Shown piece after piece: positions 8,946-17,542 of a stretch of 64,000 bases of DNA. Origin of the DNA: Pseudomonas persica (lineage in GTDB: Bacteria > Pseudomonadota > Gammaproteobacteria > Pseudomonadales > Pseudomonadaceae); assembly GCF_900291015.1 (NCBI RefSeq), contig NZ_OLKL01000020.1, positions 1 to 64,000 of the forward strand. Reading direction: 5' to 3'. The notes below the pieces were generated by a model that was not told the DNA's origin, ran no database searches, and saw only the letters and a list, made by a program, of their open reading frames with translations. The position numbers and the translations under genes were made by a program. How positions within the stretch are numbered: the first letter of the stretch is position 1; every line of letters starts with the position of its first letter.

Positions 8946-11341
8946 CCAGCAGGGAGAGCATCACCATGCATCCGCATCACCAGGACAAGGCCACGCTGCT
9001 TGAGCGCCTGATCTTCAACAACCGCCCCGTGGTCATCGCCCTGTGCGTACTGGTCAGCATCTTCCTGTTCTGGCAGGCCACGCAGATCCGCCCGTCCACC
9101 AGCTTCGAGAAAATGATCCCGCTGCAGCACCCGTTCATCGAGCAGATGATGGCGCACCGCAGCGACCTGGCCAACCTCGGCAACACCGTGCGCATCTCGG
9201 TGGAGGCGGTCAATGGCGACATCTTCGACAAGGACTACATGGAGACCCTGCGCCAGATCCATGACGAAGTGTTCTACATCCCCGGCGTCGACCGTGCCGG
9301 GCTGAAGTCGTTGTGGAGCCCCAGCGTGCGCTGGAGCGAGGTCACCGAAGAAGGTTTCTCTGGTGGCGAGGTGATCCCCAACAGCTACAACGGCTCGCAG
9401 GACAGCCTCGACACCCTGCGCGACAACGTGCTCAAGTCAGGCCAGGTGGGGCGCCTGGTAGGCAACAACTTCAAGTCCAGCATCGTCGACGTGCCGCTGT
9501 TGGAGAGCTACCCCGACCCGCAGGACCCGGGCCGGCAGGTGAAGCTGGACTACCAGCAGTTCTCGCACCAGCTGGAAGAAAAGATCCGTGACAAATTCCA
9601 GGCGCAGAACCCCAACGTGAAGGTTCACATCGTTGGCTTCGCCAAGAAGGTCGGCGACCTGATCGATGGCCTGGTGATGGTGGTGATGTTCTTCGGTGTC
9701 GCCCTGGCGATCACCTGGGTGCTGTTGTACTGGTTCACCTGGTGCATCCGCAGCACTATTGCCGTGCTCATCACCACCCTGGTGGCGGTGGTCTGGCAGC
9801 TGGGCCTGATGCATGCGGTGGGCTTTGGTCTGGACCCGTACTCGATGCTGGTGCCGTTCCTGATCTTCGCCATCGGCATTTCCCACGGGGTGCAGAAGAT
9901 CAACGGCATCGCCTTGCAGTCGAGTGATGCCGACAACGCGCTTATCGCGGCACGGCGCACGTTCCGCCAGTTGTTCCTGCCGGGGATGATCGCCATCCTC
10001 GCCGATGCCGTGGGCTTCATCACCCTGCTGATCATCGACATCGGGGTGATCCGTGAACTGGCCATCGGCGCCTCCATCGGGGTGGCGGTGATCGTGTTCA
10101 CCAACCTTATCCTGCTGCCGGTAGCCATCTCCTACGTCGGCATCAGCAAGAAGGCCGTCGAGCGCAGCAAGCAGGACGCCACCCGCGAGCACCCGTTCTG
10201 GCGCCTGCTGTCGAACTTCGCCAGTGCCAAGGTGGCCCCGGTGTCGGTGGCTCTGGCGCTGGTCGCCTTCACCGGTGGCCTGTGGTACAGCCAGAACCTG
10301 AAGATCGGCGACCTCGACCAGGGCGCGCCGGAGCTGCGCCCCGACTCGCGCTACAACCAGGACAACAACTTCATCATCAGCAACTATTCGACCAGTTCCG
10401 ACGTGCTGGTGATCATGGTCAAGACTCCACCGGAAAGCTGCTCGATCCACTCGACCATGGCGCCGATCGACGAGCTGATGTGGACCATGCAGAACACCCC
10501 GGGCGTGCAGTCGGCGATTTCCCTTGTGACCGTGTCCAAGCAGGTGATCAAGGGCATGAACGAGGGCAGCCTGAAATGGGAAACCCTGTCGCGCAACCCG
10601 GACATCCTCAACAACTCCATCGCCCGCGCCGACGGCCTGTACAACGGCGACTGCTCGCTGGCGCCGGTGCTGGTGTTCCTCAACGACCACAAGGCCGAAA
10701 CCCTGGAACGGGTCACTGCCGCGGCCAAGGCGTTTGCCGACAGCCACAACAAGGAAGGCCTGCAGTTCCTGCTGGCGGCGGGCAACGCCGGGATTGAGGC
10801 GGCGACCAACGAGGTGATCAAGTCGGCCGAGCTGACCATCCTGATCCTGGTGTACATCTGCGTGGCGGTGATGTGCCTGATTACCTTCCGCTCGTTCGCT
10901 GCCACCCTGTGCATTGTCCTGCCGCTGGTGCTGACCTCGGTGCTGGGCAACGCGCTGATGGCCTATATGGGCATCGGGGTCAAGGTGGCGACCTTGCCGG
11001 TGGTGGCGCTGGGTGTGGGCATTGGCGTGGACTATGGCATCTACATCTACAGCCGGCTGGAAAGCTTCCTGCGCGCCGGGTTGCCGTTGCAGGAGGCTTA
11101 TTACCAGACCCTGCGCTCGACCGGCAAGGCGGTGCTGTTCACCGGGTTGTGCCTGGCCATTGGCGTGTGCACCTGGATCTTCTCGGCGATCAAGTTCCAG
11201 GCGGACATGGGGCTGATGCTGACCTTCATGCTGCTGTGGAACATGTTCGGTGCTTTGTGGCTGCTGCCGGCGCTGGCGCGGTTCCTGATCAAGCCGGAGA
11301 AGATGGTGGGCAAGGAAGGGGGCTCCATTTTCGCCCATTGA
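8942..11341 (+). CDS. MMPL/RND-superfamily transporter
   Basis: A 799-residue inner-membrane protein with the duplicated MMPL layout: one N-terminal membrane helix, a periplasmic loop, a five-helix bundle (from about VMVVMFFGVALAITWVLLYW), a second loop and a second bundle (ILILVYICVAVMCLITF onward) containing GVGIGVDYGIYIYSRLE. It resembles HpnN-like and lipid-exporter MMPL proteins; no outer-membrane partner is next to it. The pairing with a YCF48 protein recurs in proteobacteria, often with DUF1302 and DUF1329 genes, which are absent here. Substrate unknown. Confidence 0.88.
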   Translation: MTSRESITMHPHHQDKATLLERLIFNNRPVVIALCVLVSIFLFWQATQIRPSTSFEKMIPLQHPFIEQMMAHRSDLANLGNTVRISVEAVNGDIFDKDYMETLRQIHDEVFYIPGVDRAGLKSLWSPSVRWSEVTEEGFSGGEVIPNSYNGSQDSLDTLRDNVLKSGQVGRLVGNNFKSSIVDVPLLESYPDPQDPGRQVKLDYQQFSHQLEEKIRDKFQAQNPNVKVHIVGFAKKVGDLIDGLVMVVMFFGVALAITWVLLYWFTWCIRSTIAVLITTLVAVVWQLGLMHAVGFGLDPYSMLVPFLIFAIGISHGVQKINGIALQSSDADNALIAARRTFRQLFLPGMIAILADAVGFITLLIIDIGVIRELAIGASIGVAVIVFTNLILLPVAISYVGISKKAVERSKQDATREHPFWRLLSNFASAKVAPVSVALALVAFTGGLWYSQNLKIGDLDQGAPELRPDSRYNQDNNFIISNYSTSSDVLVIMVKTPPESCSIHSTMAPIDELMWTMQNTPGVQSAISLVTVSKQVIKGMNEGSLKWETLSRNPDILNNSIARADGLYNGDCSLAPVLVFLNDHKAETLERVTAAAKAFADSHNKEGLQFLLAAGNAGIEAATNEVIKSAELTILILVYICVAVMCLITFRSFAATLCIVLPLVLTSVLGNALMAYMGIGVKVATLPVVALGVGIGVDYGIYIYSRLESFLRAGLPLQEAYYQTLRSTGKAVLFTGLCLAIGVCTWIFSAIKFQADMGLMLTFMLLWNMFGALWLLPALARFLIKPEKMVGKEGGSIFAH

Positions 11342-11347
11342 ATCGCA

Positions 11348-11470
11348 GGGGGCCGCTGTGCGGCCCATCGCCGGCAAGCCAGCTCCCACAGGTACAGCGC
11401 AAGCCTCAGAATTTGTGTGGCCTCTGTGGGAGCTGGCTTGCCGGCGATGGGCTGCAAAGCAGCCCCGGGG
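11348..11470. repeat. inverted REP pair, GCCGGCAAGCCAGC class
   Basis: Same structure as the pair after pepN: GCCGGCAAGCCAGCTCCCAC, a spacer of about 40 bases, then the reverse complement, framed by GGGGCCGCTGTGCGGCCC and GCTGCAAAGCAGCCCC. It follows the RND gene by a few bases. The inverted pair could also act as a transcript 3' end. Confidence 0.88.
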
Positions 11471-11504
11471 CTATAATGCCAACTCATTTCAGATTGGTAC
11501 CCCC

Positions 11505-11795
11505 ATGTCCCCCCTCGCCACCGCCCTGCAGTCCTGCGACATGCTCCTGATCGACGGCCTGCACGCCTTCGACTTCAGCTCCAGCGAATCCGGTCTTACT
11601 ATCGAATGCATGGACGGCCGCCAGCTCCGGCGCTGGTCCTTCACCCCCGAGCAAGTTAATGCTGCCATCGCCGTAAGTGATGAGTGGCAACTCGACGATG
11701 CCAACGGCGAGCATCGACTAGTCTGTATGAGTGCCTTTCGTGCCCCGGATGAAGAAGAAGATGAACCGGATCTGGACGAGCCTGCTGACCGCTAG
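11505..11795 (+). CDS. conserved small protein, possibly DUF5629
   Basis: A 96-residue acidic cytoplasmic protein (DMLLIDGLHAFDF, WSFTPEQVNAAI, ending in DEEEDEPDLDEPADR). I think it belongs to the Pseudomonas family DUF5629, but this is from memory of the sequence type and not secure. The reading frame is open upstream through a REP pair; ATG 11505 is the first start beyond the repeat. Its 3' end overlaps the start region of the lactonase-fold gene in another frame. Confidence 0.6.
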   Translation: MSPLATALQSCDMLLIDGLHAFDFSSSESGLTIECMDGRQLRRWSFTPEQVNAAIAVSDEWQLDDANGEHRLVCMSAFRAPDEEEDEPDLDEPADR

Positions 11796-12891
11796 CCTGA
11801 TGAGCGTGACTCTCCACGGCCACGCCGCCACCTTGCTGGTGGGCAGTTACACCGATGGCGCCAGCCAGGGCATATATCGCTATCAGTTCGACGAAAAGAC
11901 CGGCCATATCGACCCTGCACCGCAGCAAGTGGTGAAGAGTGTCAGCCCTTCGTGGCTGGTATTGTCGGCCGATCAACGCCAGCTGTTTGCGGTCAATGAA
12001 GCGCCGGGCGGCCAGGTCAGCAGTTTCAGCGTCAGTGCCAAAGGCGAGATCAAGCCTCTCAACCAGGTGGCCAGCTTAGGCGACGAGCCGACCCACGCCA
12101 GCCTCAGCCGTGACCAGCGCTACCTGTTCGTGGCCAACTACGCGGTCAAGCCCGACCCCGGCGGCAGCCTGGTGGTGGTTCCGGTGGCCAGGGACGGCAA
12201 GCTCAAGCCGGTGGTGCAACAGGCCCGGCACAACGCGAGCGGGGTCAACCCCGAGCGCCAGGCCAGTGCCCATGTGCATTCACTGGTGCTGTCACCGGAC
12301 GGTCGGCACCTGTATGCCAGCGACCTGGGGGCTGACAAGGTATTCATCTACCGCTACGACGGTGCCAGTGCCGACCACCCGCTGACGCCGGCGATCCCCG
12401 CGTCGGTGGATTTGCCGCCGGGTAGCGGGCCACGCCACCTGCTGTTCGACGCCAAGGGCCGGCACGCCTACCTGACCCTGGAGATGAACGCCGAAGTGGT
12501 GATGTTCGATGTGCAGGAGGGCAACCTGGTCGAACGCCAGCGCCTGCCGCTGACCGAGCGCCAGGAAGCTGCGGCGAAAGCGGCAGGTGGCTTGCACCTG
12601 TCGGCAGACGGGCGCTTCCTGTATGTGAGCAACCGCGGCACGGCCAACGAGATCGTGGCGTTCAGCGTGGGCAAGCAGGACGGCCAGCTGACGTTCCTGC
12701 AGCGCCGTTCGGTGGAGGGGGATCATCCCCGCGAGTTCGCCCTCGACCCGAGCGATAACTTCCTGCTGCTGGCCAACCAGAAGAGCAACCAGATCGTGGT
12801 GATACGCCGCGATCCGCGTAGCGGCAAGCTGTTGGAGACGGTGCAGAGGCTGAAGCAAAATGCACCGTCGGACCTGAAGTTCATCGAGTGA
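11749..12891 (+). CDS. exported lactonase-family (Pgl/YbhE-like) beta-propeller
   Basis: About 380 residues of the seven-bladed lactonase family (Pfam type Lactonase, 6-phosphogluconolactonase YbhE-like): VGSYTDGASQGIYRY, SWLVLSADQRQLFAVNE, HVHSLVLSPDGRHLYASDLG, GPRHLLFDAKGRHAYLTLE, HPREFALDPSDNFLLLANQ. An N-terminal signal peptide (IWTSLLTASLMSVTLHGHA) places it in the periplasm, so it is unlikely to be the cytoplasmic 6-phosphogluconolactonase of sugar metabolism. Starts at GTG 11731, ATG 11749 or ATG 11761 are possible; none has a good ribosome-binding site. Substrate unknown. Confidence 0.83.
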   Translation: MKKKMNRIWTSLLTASLMSVTLHGHAATLLVGSYTDGASQGIYRYQFDEKTGHIDPAPQQVVKSVSPSWLVLSADQRQLFAVNEAPGGQVSSFSVSAKGEIKPLNQVASLGDEPTHASLSRDQRYLFVANYAVKPDPGGSLVVVPVARDGKLKPVVQQARHNASGVNPERQASAHVHSLVLSPDGRHLYASDLGADKVFIYRYDGASADHPLTPAIPASVDLPPGSGPRHLLFDAKGRHAYLTLEMNAEVVMFDVQEGNLVERQRLPLTERQEAAAKAAGGLHLSADGRFLYVSNRGTANEIVAFSVGKQDGQLTFLQRRSVEGDHPREFALDPSDNFLLLANQKSNQIVVIRRDPRSGKLLETVQRLKQNAPSDLKFIE

Positions 12892-12945
12892 TATCGATCG
12901 GCGTGATAAACGATACTGCCGCAATGAATTTTTGCCGGCGGCTTC

Positions 12946-12997
12946 GGCGGCGTAAGTTTGACCCAAGGCCCAAACGGGCCAACGTCAAACCACCGCC
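12946..12997. other. long stem-loop upstream of a small exported peptide gene
   Basis: Nested inverted repeats form one extended hairpin: GGCGG/CCGCC at the base, GTTTGAC/GTCAAAC in the middle and GGCCC/GGGCC at the tip around an AAAC loop. It is not a REP and has no T-run. It would lie in the 5' leader of the gene at 13014. Confidence 0.6.
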
Positions 12998-13013
12998 GTC
13001 GAGGTCAGCCCAG

Positions 13014-13193
13014 ATGAACTTCAATCTCTTCCCGGTCATTGCTGCATCGGCCATTTCCGCTTCGGTCGTATTGCCGACGCACGCCCATGCCGACAGCAGC
13101 GGCAAGGCGTCCGCTACCCACAGCTACACCGAGCAGTACCTGCGCCAGAGTGCCAACTTCCATGCGGCATTGAGTGTTAAACACAACCACTGA
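13014..13193 (+). CDS. small exported protein, unknown function
   Basis: A 59-residue frame starting MNFNLFPVIAASAISASVV with a clear signal peptide and a likely cleavage site at HAHADS, leaving a mature peptide of about 33 residues (ATHSYTEQYLRQSANFHAALSVKHNH region). ATG 13014 is preceded by GAGGTCAGCCCAG, an acceptable ribosome-binding site. No family is recognised. A structured hairpin upstream and a REP pair downstream bound it. Confidence 0.5.
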   Translation: MNFNLFPVIAASAISASVVLPTHAHADSSGKASATHSYTEQYLRQSANFHAALSVKHNH

Positions 13194-13195
13194 AT

Positions 13196-13303
13196 CCTGT
13201 ACTGGCCCTATCGCCGGCAAGCCAGCTCCCACAGGTGCGGCGCTGGACCTGAGGCCTGCTCAACCCCTGTGGGAGCTGGCCGATAGGGCCAGTACAGGAA
13301 ACA
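13196..13303. repeat. inverted REP pair with one truncated half
   Basis: The outer arms TCCTGTACTGGCCCTATCG and its exact reverse complement (19 bp) enclose a complete REP (GCCGGCAAGCCAGCTCCCAC) on the left. On the right the REP reads GTGGGAGCTGGC directly joined to CGATAGGGCC, so TTGCCGG is missing. It separates the small peptide gene from the convergent gst gene. Confidence 0.85.
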
Positions 13304-13307
13304 GGGT

Positions 13308-13907
13308 TCATTTGGCCATTACGGCCTTGAACAGGTCCGAAGCCAGCCACCCCTCCAGCCAGCTCCGCACCCGCGGATAAGCCGCCTCGGCGAACCACTG
13401 CGGTTCGACCCCGGCAAACTGGCGCATCAGGGGCAGCAACGCGGCGTCGGCAATGCTCGGGTGCGTGGCCAGCAAGCAGGGCCTGCCTGCCAGCAGGCCT
13501 TCGAGCTCCGCTAGCCACGCCTCGGCCTGCTGGCGGTAATGCTCGCGGGTATTCTCAGGATAGCGCTCGGCATACTTGTACAGGTTCACCTGCGCCTTGA
13601 ACGTGTTGTCGTTGCGCGTAATCAGTGTTTCAGCCTGCTGCGCCGCCACAGGGTCAGCCTGTAGCCGCCAGTCCTGCGGGTCGTTTTGCGCCAGCGCCCA
13701 GCGCATGATGTCCAGGCTTTCTTCGAGTACCCCGGCACCGGTATCCAGTACCGGTACCGTGCCCTTGGGCGACAAGGCCAGCAGTTCTGCCGGTTTGTTC
13801 TTCATCGCCACCTCGCGAATCTCCACTTCGCAGCCTGCATAGCGCAGGGCCAGGCGCGCGCGCATGGCCCACGGGCAGCGGCGGAACGAGTAGAGGATCA
13901 CCCGCAC
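13308..13907 (-). CDS. glutathione S-transferase family protein
   Basis: A 199-residue thioredoxin-fold protein. The N-terminus MRVILYSFRRCPWAMRARLA holds the CPWA active-site motif, followed by SPKGTVPVLD with the cis-proline and the EESLDIMRW glutathione-binding segment. The C-terminal helical domain has the SIADAALLPLMRQFA motif typical of GSTs. The Cys in the motif suggests a glutaredoxin-like/omega or DsbA-like GST rather than a Tyr/Ser type. The start overlaps the 3' end of sbcC by 10 bases, so it is the last gene of the sbcD-sbcC operon. Its link to DNA repair is unknown. Confidence 0.86.
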   Translation of the reverse strand: MRVILYSFRRCPWAMRARLALRYAGCEVEIREVAMKNKPAELLALSPKGTVPVLDTGAGVLEESLDIMRWALAQNDPQDWRLQADPVAAQQAETLITRNDNTFKAQVNLYKYAERYPENTREHYRQQAEAWLAELEGLLAGRPCLLATHPSIADAALLPLMRQFAGVEPQWFAEAAYPRVRSWLEGWLASDLFKAVMAK

Positions 13908-16900
13908 ACCTCCACGTCACTCAGGCCGTTGCCTTGGCGGCGCACCTGGATCTGCACCGGGATGCGTTCGTGCATTTCCTGCACGTGGGAAATCACCGCT
14001 ACCTTGCGGCCCTGGGCCTGCAAGCCGTCGAGGGCATCCATGGCCAGTTGCAGCGACTCGGGGTCGAGGCTGCCGAAGCCTTCGTCGATGAACAGCGATT
14101 CGATGCGCAGCGTGCTGGAGGCCATCGACGCCAGGCCCAGGGCCAGGGCCAGCGACACCAGGAAGGTTTCCCCGCCTGACAGCGAGTGCACCGAACGCAG
14201 TTCGTCGCCCATCTCAGTGTCCAGCACCAGCAGGCCGAGGGCACTGCCGCCGCGCTTGAGGCGGTAGCGGCGGGCCAGTTGGCGCAGCTGGGCGTTGGCG
14301 TGGTGTAGCAGCAGGTCGAGGTTGTAGCCCTGGGCGATCTTGCGGAACACATCGCCCGAAGCCGAACCGATCAGGGCGTTCAGGCGAGCCCAGCGTTGCC
14401 ACTGCTGATGGGCCTGCTCGATTTCCGCGGCCAGCGCCTGGTGCGCCTGTTGGCGACGCTGGTCATCGGCCTGCTGTGCACGCAGTTCGGCGCATTGCTG
14501 CTCGTGGCTGGCCAGGCGTTCGCGCAGTTCGGTCAGGGCCTGTTCCAACGCGTCGGCCGAGGTGTCTACGGTCATTTGCGCAGCATGTTGCTGCAGGCGT
14601 TGTTCACGTTCCTGCAGCAGCACGCGGCCCTGTTCGATGGCTTTTTCGGCGTTTAGCAGGCGCTGGCGCAGTTCATTGACCTGCGCGTCATCCATGCCCA
14701 GCAGGCGATCCAGGCCGGCGTCGTCCAGCTCCGGGTGCTCACCGCGCCACTGGGCGATCTGGCCCTGCAACTGCTGGCGCTCGGTGTCCAGCGCCTGCTG
14801 CTGTTGGGTGTTGGCCTTGAGTTCGCTGGCCAGTTGCACGCCTTGGGTGCGCAGGTCCTGCAAGCGCTGGGCAGTATCGGCGTCGAGGGCGCGGGCCTGC
14901 TCCAGCGCGGCGTCCATGTGCTGTTGCCAGGCTTCGGCGCTGGCGTGCTCGCCAAGCAGTTCGCCGAGCGAGGCCTGGGCTTGTTGGCGCTGCTCGTCGA
15001 GGACGGCACGTTTCTGCTGCAGCTGCTGCAGGGTCTGCACGCGCGCCTGTTGCTGGTCGCGTAGTTTGTCCAACTGGGCCTGGCGGGCTTGCTGTTCGTC
15101 CTGTTCGTCCTTGCGCTGCTCCAGTTGCTGCAAGCGCTGGGCGATCTGCTGGTCCAGGGCGAGGAAAGCATTGGCCGGGTCGTCGTTCAAGGCCTTGAGA
15201 GCCTCTTCGGGCAATACGCCGGCCAGGTCGTCAAGGCCTTGCTGCAACTGCTGCTCGTCGCTGGCCAGGGCCTGGTGCTGTTGCTCCAGGTGGCGCTGGG
15301 CCTGCTGTTGCGCCTGCTGGGCGGCCTGCAGTTGCTGGTTGAGACGGGCTGCATCTCTTTGCAGGGCGAGCAGGGCGCTCTGGCGTTTCTCGTCCAGGCC
15401 GATTTCGTCGTCCAGGCGCTGCAGCTGGCTGTCGAGCCAGGCACTGCGGGCCTTGTCGTCCTGCGGGGCGAGGGCAGGCCACAGGCTGTGCGCCTGCACC
15501 TGGGCCACCAGCGGTTGCAGCTGTTCGCCCAGTTGCTGCTGTTGCTGCTGGTAGTCCTTGAGCTGGGCATTGACCACACCCAGCTGGGTGCGCAGCTCCA
15601 CCAGCGTGCTGTTGAGGGTTTCGACCTGCTTCTGCGCGGCGTCTTCCTCGGCCTGGTCATGGCGACCCAGGCTTTGCAGCAGCGCTTCAGGCTGGTGGAA
15701 CGGGTGCTCGGCGCTGCCGCATACCGGACAGGGTTCGCCGTCGCGCAATTGGCCGCGCAACTCTTCGACGCTGGTATTACGTGCCAGGCGCTGGCGTTCC
15801 AGCAACTGGCGGGTGAGGTTGAGCGCTTGCTCGGCGGCTTCCAGCTCGGCCTTGGCGGCGGTGCCTTCGGTAATCAGCTGCTGGCGTTGCTGCATGGCCT
15901 GCTGTTGCCGCTGGCGCACGGCCTCCAGCTGCTGGCGCAGTTCCAGTTCACGGCCATGCAGGCGGGACAGTTCTTCCACGGCGCGCTGCTGCTTGCGGTT
16001 GTCCTGCAGCATGCCACCCAGCAGGTCGATCTGCTCTGCCAGGGCCTGGGGTTCGGCCTTGGCTTCGCGGAACAGCAATTCGAAGGCATCGCGCTCGGCC
16101 TGCAAGTGCGCATTGGCCTGGCTGGCCTGGGCTTGCAGGCCCGGCAGTTCTTCACGGCCCTTGGCCAGGCGGGCACCGATCAGCATCACCTGCTTCAGTT
16201 GCGGCAGGTACGCGTGCCAGGCATTGGCCAGGCCCGCCAGGTGCTGGCTGTCGGCAAGCGCGGCGTCGATCTGCGCCAGTTGCTGCAGGCTGCGCTGCTG
16301 GTTGTCTTCCAGCTGCTGCAGGTGCTGCTGGCCTTCGGCGACCTGTTGCTCGGCCTGTTGGCTGGCGCTGCGCTGCGCTGCCAGCTCCTGGTCCAGGCGG
16401 GCCAGGTTGTCCTGGGCGGCAAAGGCCTGGCGCAGACGAGGGGCGTTTTCGCTGTGTCGGGCCTGGCTATCGGCAAGCGCCTGACGCGCGGCGTGCAGCG
16501 CCTGTTCGAGCTCACTGGTGCGCACCAGCAGTTCGGCTTGCTGCTGCTGTTGCTCGGCGATCTTCGCAGCCACCGGTGCCAGTTGCGCGGTCAGTGTCTG
16601 TTGGCGGTGGAACTGGTGGCGTTGCGGAGCCAGGCGCTCCAGGCGCACGAGGTCCAGACGCTGGTCAGCCAGTTGTTGCCAGTCCTGTTCGGCGGCCTGC
16701 AGCGCGGTGCCGGCTTCGGCGTGCTGGGCCTGCAGCTGGCGCTGCTCGTTCAGCCAGTTGCGTTGCTGTTCCAGCTGGCGCTCGCCGGCCTGGTCGGCCT
16801 TGAACTGCTGCTGCGCCTGCTCCAGGCGCCGGTCGAGCTCGGCACGGGCTTCGGCGGCCATCGGCAGAAGGTGGCTGGCACGCTCCTTCAGGGCATTGTG

Positions 16901-17542
16901 GGCCTCGCCAGCTTCGCGGGCCTTGCTGAAGGCGCGCTGGCCAAGGCGGGTGTAGATGGCGGTATTGGTGAGCTTTTCCAGTAGCTCGCTGCGCTCTTTG
17001 TCGTCGGCCTTGAGGAAGGCGCCGAACTCGCTCTGGGCCAGCATCACCGCGCGGGTGAATTGTTCGAAGTTCAGGCCCAGGCGGGCTTCGACCAGTTGTT
17101 TGTATTCGTTCTTGCCGCTACCCAGGACCTGCTCGCTGTCCAGGTCGTAGAAGCTCTGGCGGCTGTGCTGCAGCTTGCCGTTGGCCTTGTCGCGGGCGCG
17201 GTTGGCTTCCCAGCGGGCGCGGTAGCGGCGGCCATCGATGCCGACGAAATCGACTTCGGCAAAGCCGCTGCCGGTGCCGCGGCGCAGCAGGTTGCGTGGG
17301 TCGGAGGTGGGGATTTCACCGTCGGCGTCCGGCACCTTGGCTTCGCGGCCAATGTCGTTCAGCCGTGGCACGGTGCCGAACAGTGCCAGGCACAGGGCAT
17401 CGAGCAAGGTGCTCTTGCCGGCACCGGTGGGCCCGGTGATGGCGAACAGGCCGGCGCTGGCCAGCGGCTCGGCGGTGAAGTCGATGTCGACCGGGCCGGC
17501 CAGGGATGCCAGATTCTTCAGGCGGATGGCGAGAATCTTCAT
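13898..17542 (-). CDS. sbcC: exonuclease SbcCD subunit C
   Basis: A 1214-residue SMC/Rad50-type ATPase that with SbcD cleaves DNA hairpins and ends at palindromes. Walker A GPTGAGKST lies near residue 40; two long Gln/Leu-rich coiled coils flank the zinc hook CPVCG near residue 604, almost exactly mid-protein; the signature SLSGGE is near residue 1118 and Walker B FIDEGFGSLD near residue 1149. Length is above the 1047 residues of E. coli, due to longer coiled coils. The start overlaps the sbcD stop by four bases (ATGA). An SbcCD target, long inverted repeats, is common in this genome as REP pairs. Confidence 0.97.
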   Translation of the reverse strand: MKILAIRLKNLASLAGPVDIDFTAEPLASAGLFAITGPTGAGKSTLLDALCLALFGTVPRLNDIGREAKVPDADGEIPTSDPRNLLRRGTGSGFAEVDFVGIDGRRYRARWEANRARDKANGKLQHSRQSFYDLDSEQVLGSGKNEYKQLVEARLGLNFEQFTRAVMLAQSEFGAFLKADDKERSELLEKLTNTAIYTRLGQRAFSKAREAGEAHNALKERASHLLPMAAEARAELDRRLEQAQQQFKADQAGERQLEQQRNWLNEQRQLQAQHAEAGTALQAAEQDWQQLADQRLDLVRLERLAPQRHQFHRQQTLTAQLAPVAAKIAEQQQQQAELLVRTSELEQALHAARQALADSQARHSENAPRLRQAFAAQDNLARLDQELAAQRSASQQAEQQVAEGQQHLQQLEDNQQRSLQQLAQIDAALADSQHLAGLANAWHAYLPQLKQVMLIGARLAKGREELPGLQAQASQANAHLQAERDAFELLFREAKAEPQALAEQIDLLGGMLQDNRKQQRAVEELSRLHGRELELRQQLEAVRQRQQQAMQQRQQLITEGTAAKAELEAAEQALNLTRQLLERQRLARNTSVEELRGQLRDGEPCPVCGSAEHPFHQPEALLQSLGRHDQAEEDAAQKQVETLNSTLVELRTQLGVVNAQLKDYQQQQQQLGEQLQPLVAQVQAHSLWPALAPQDDKARSAWLDSQLQRLDDEIGLDEKRQSALLALQRDAARLNQQLQAAQQAQQQAQRHLEQQHQALASDEQQLQQGLDDLAGVLPEEALKALNDDPANAFLALDQQIAQRLQQLEQRKDEQDEQQARQAQLDKLRDQQQARVQTLQQLQQKRAVLDEQRQQAQASLGELLGEHASAEAWQQHMDAALEQARALDADTAQRLQDLRTQGVQLASELKANTQQQQALDTERQQLQGQIAQWRGEHPELDDAGLDRLLGMDDAQVNELRQRLLNAEKAIEQGRVLLQEREQRLQQHAAQMTVDTSADALEQALTELRERLASHEQQCAELRAQQADDQRRQQAHQALAAEIEQAHQQWQRWARLNALIGSASGDVFRKIAQGYNLDLLLHHANAQLRQLARRYRLKRGGSALGLLVLDTEMGDELRSVHSLSGGETFLVSLALALGLASMASSTLRIESLFIDEGFGSLDPESLQLAMDALDGLQAQGRKVAVISHVQEMHERIPVQIQVRRQGNGLSDVEVCG

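Noticed and set aside
11358..11504. N-terminal extension of the small gene ending at 11795
   Set aside because: The added residues (PIAGKPAPTG, WELACRRWAA) are translated REP sequence, and a later ATG fits better.
15089..16984. 631-codon forward frame within sbcC
   Set aside because: It is the complement of the Gln/Leu-rich coiled coil of SbcC, giving apparently hydrophobic Leu-rich protein by chance.
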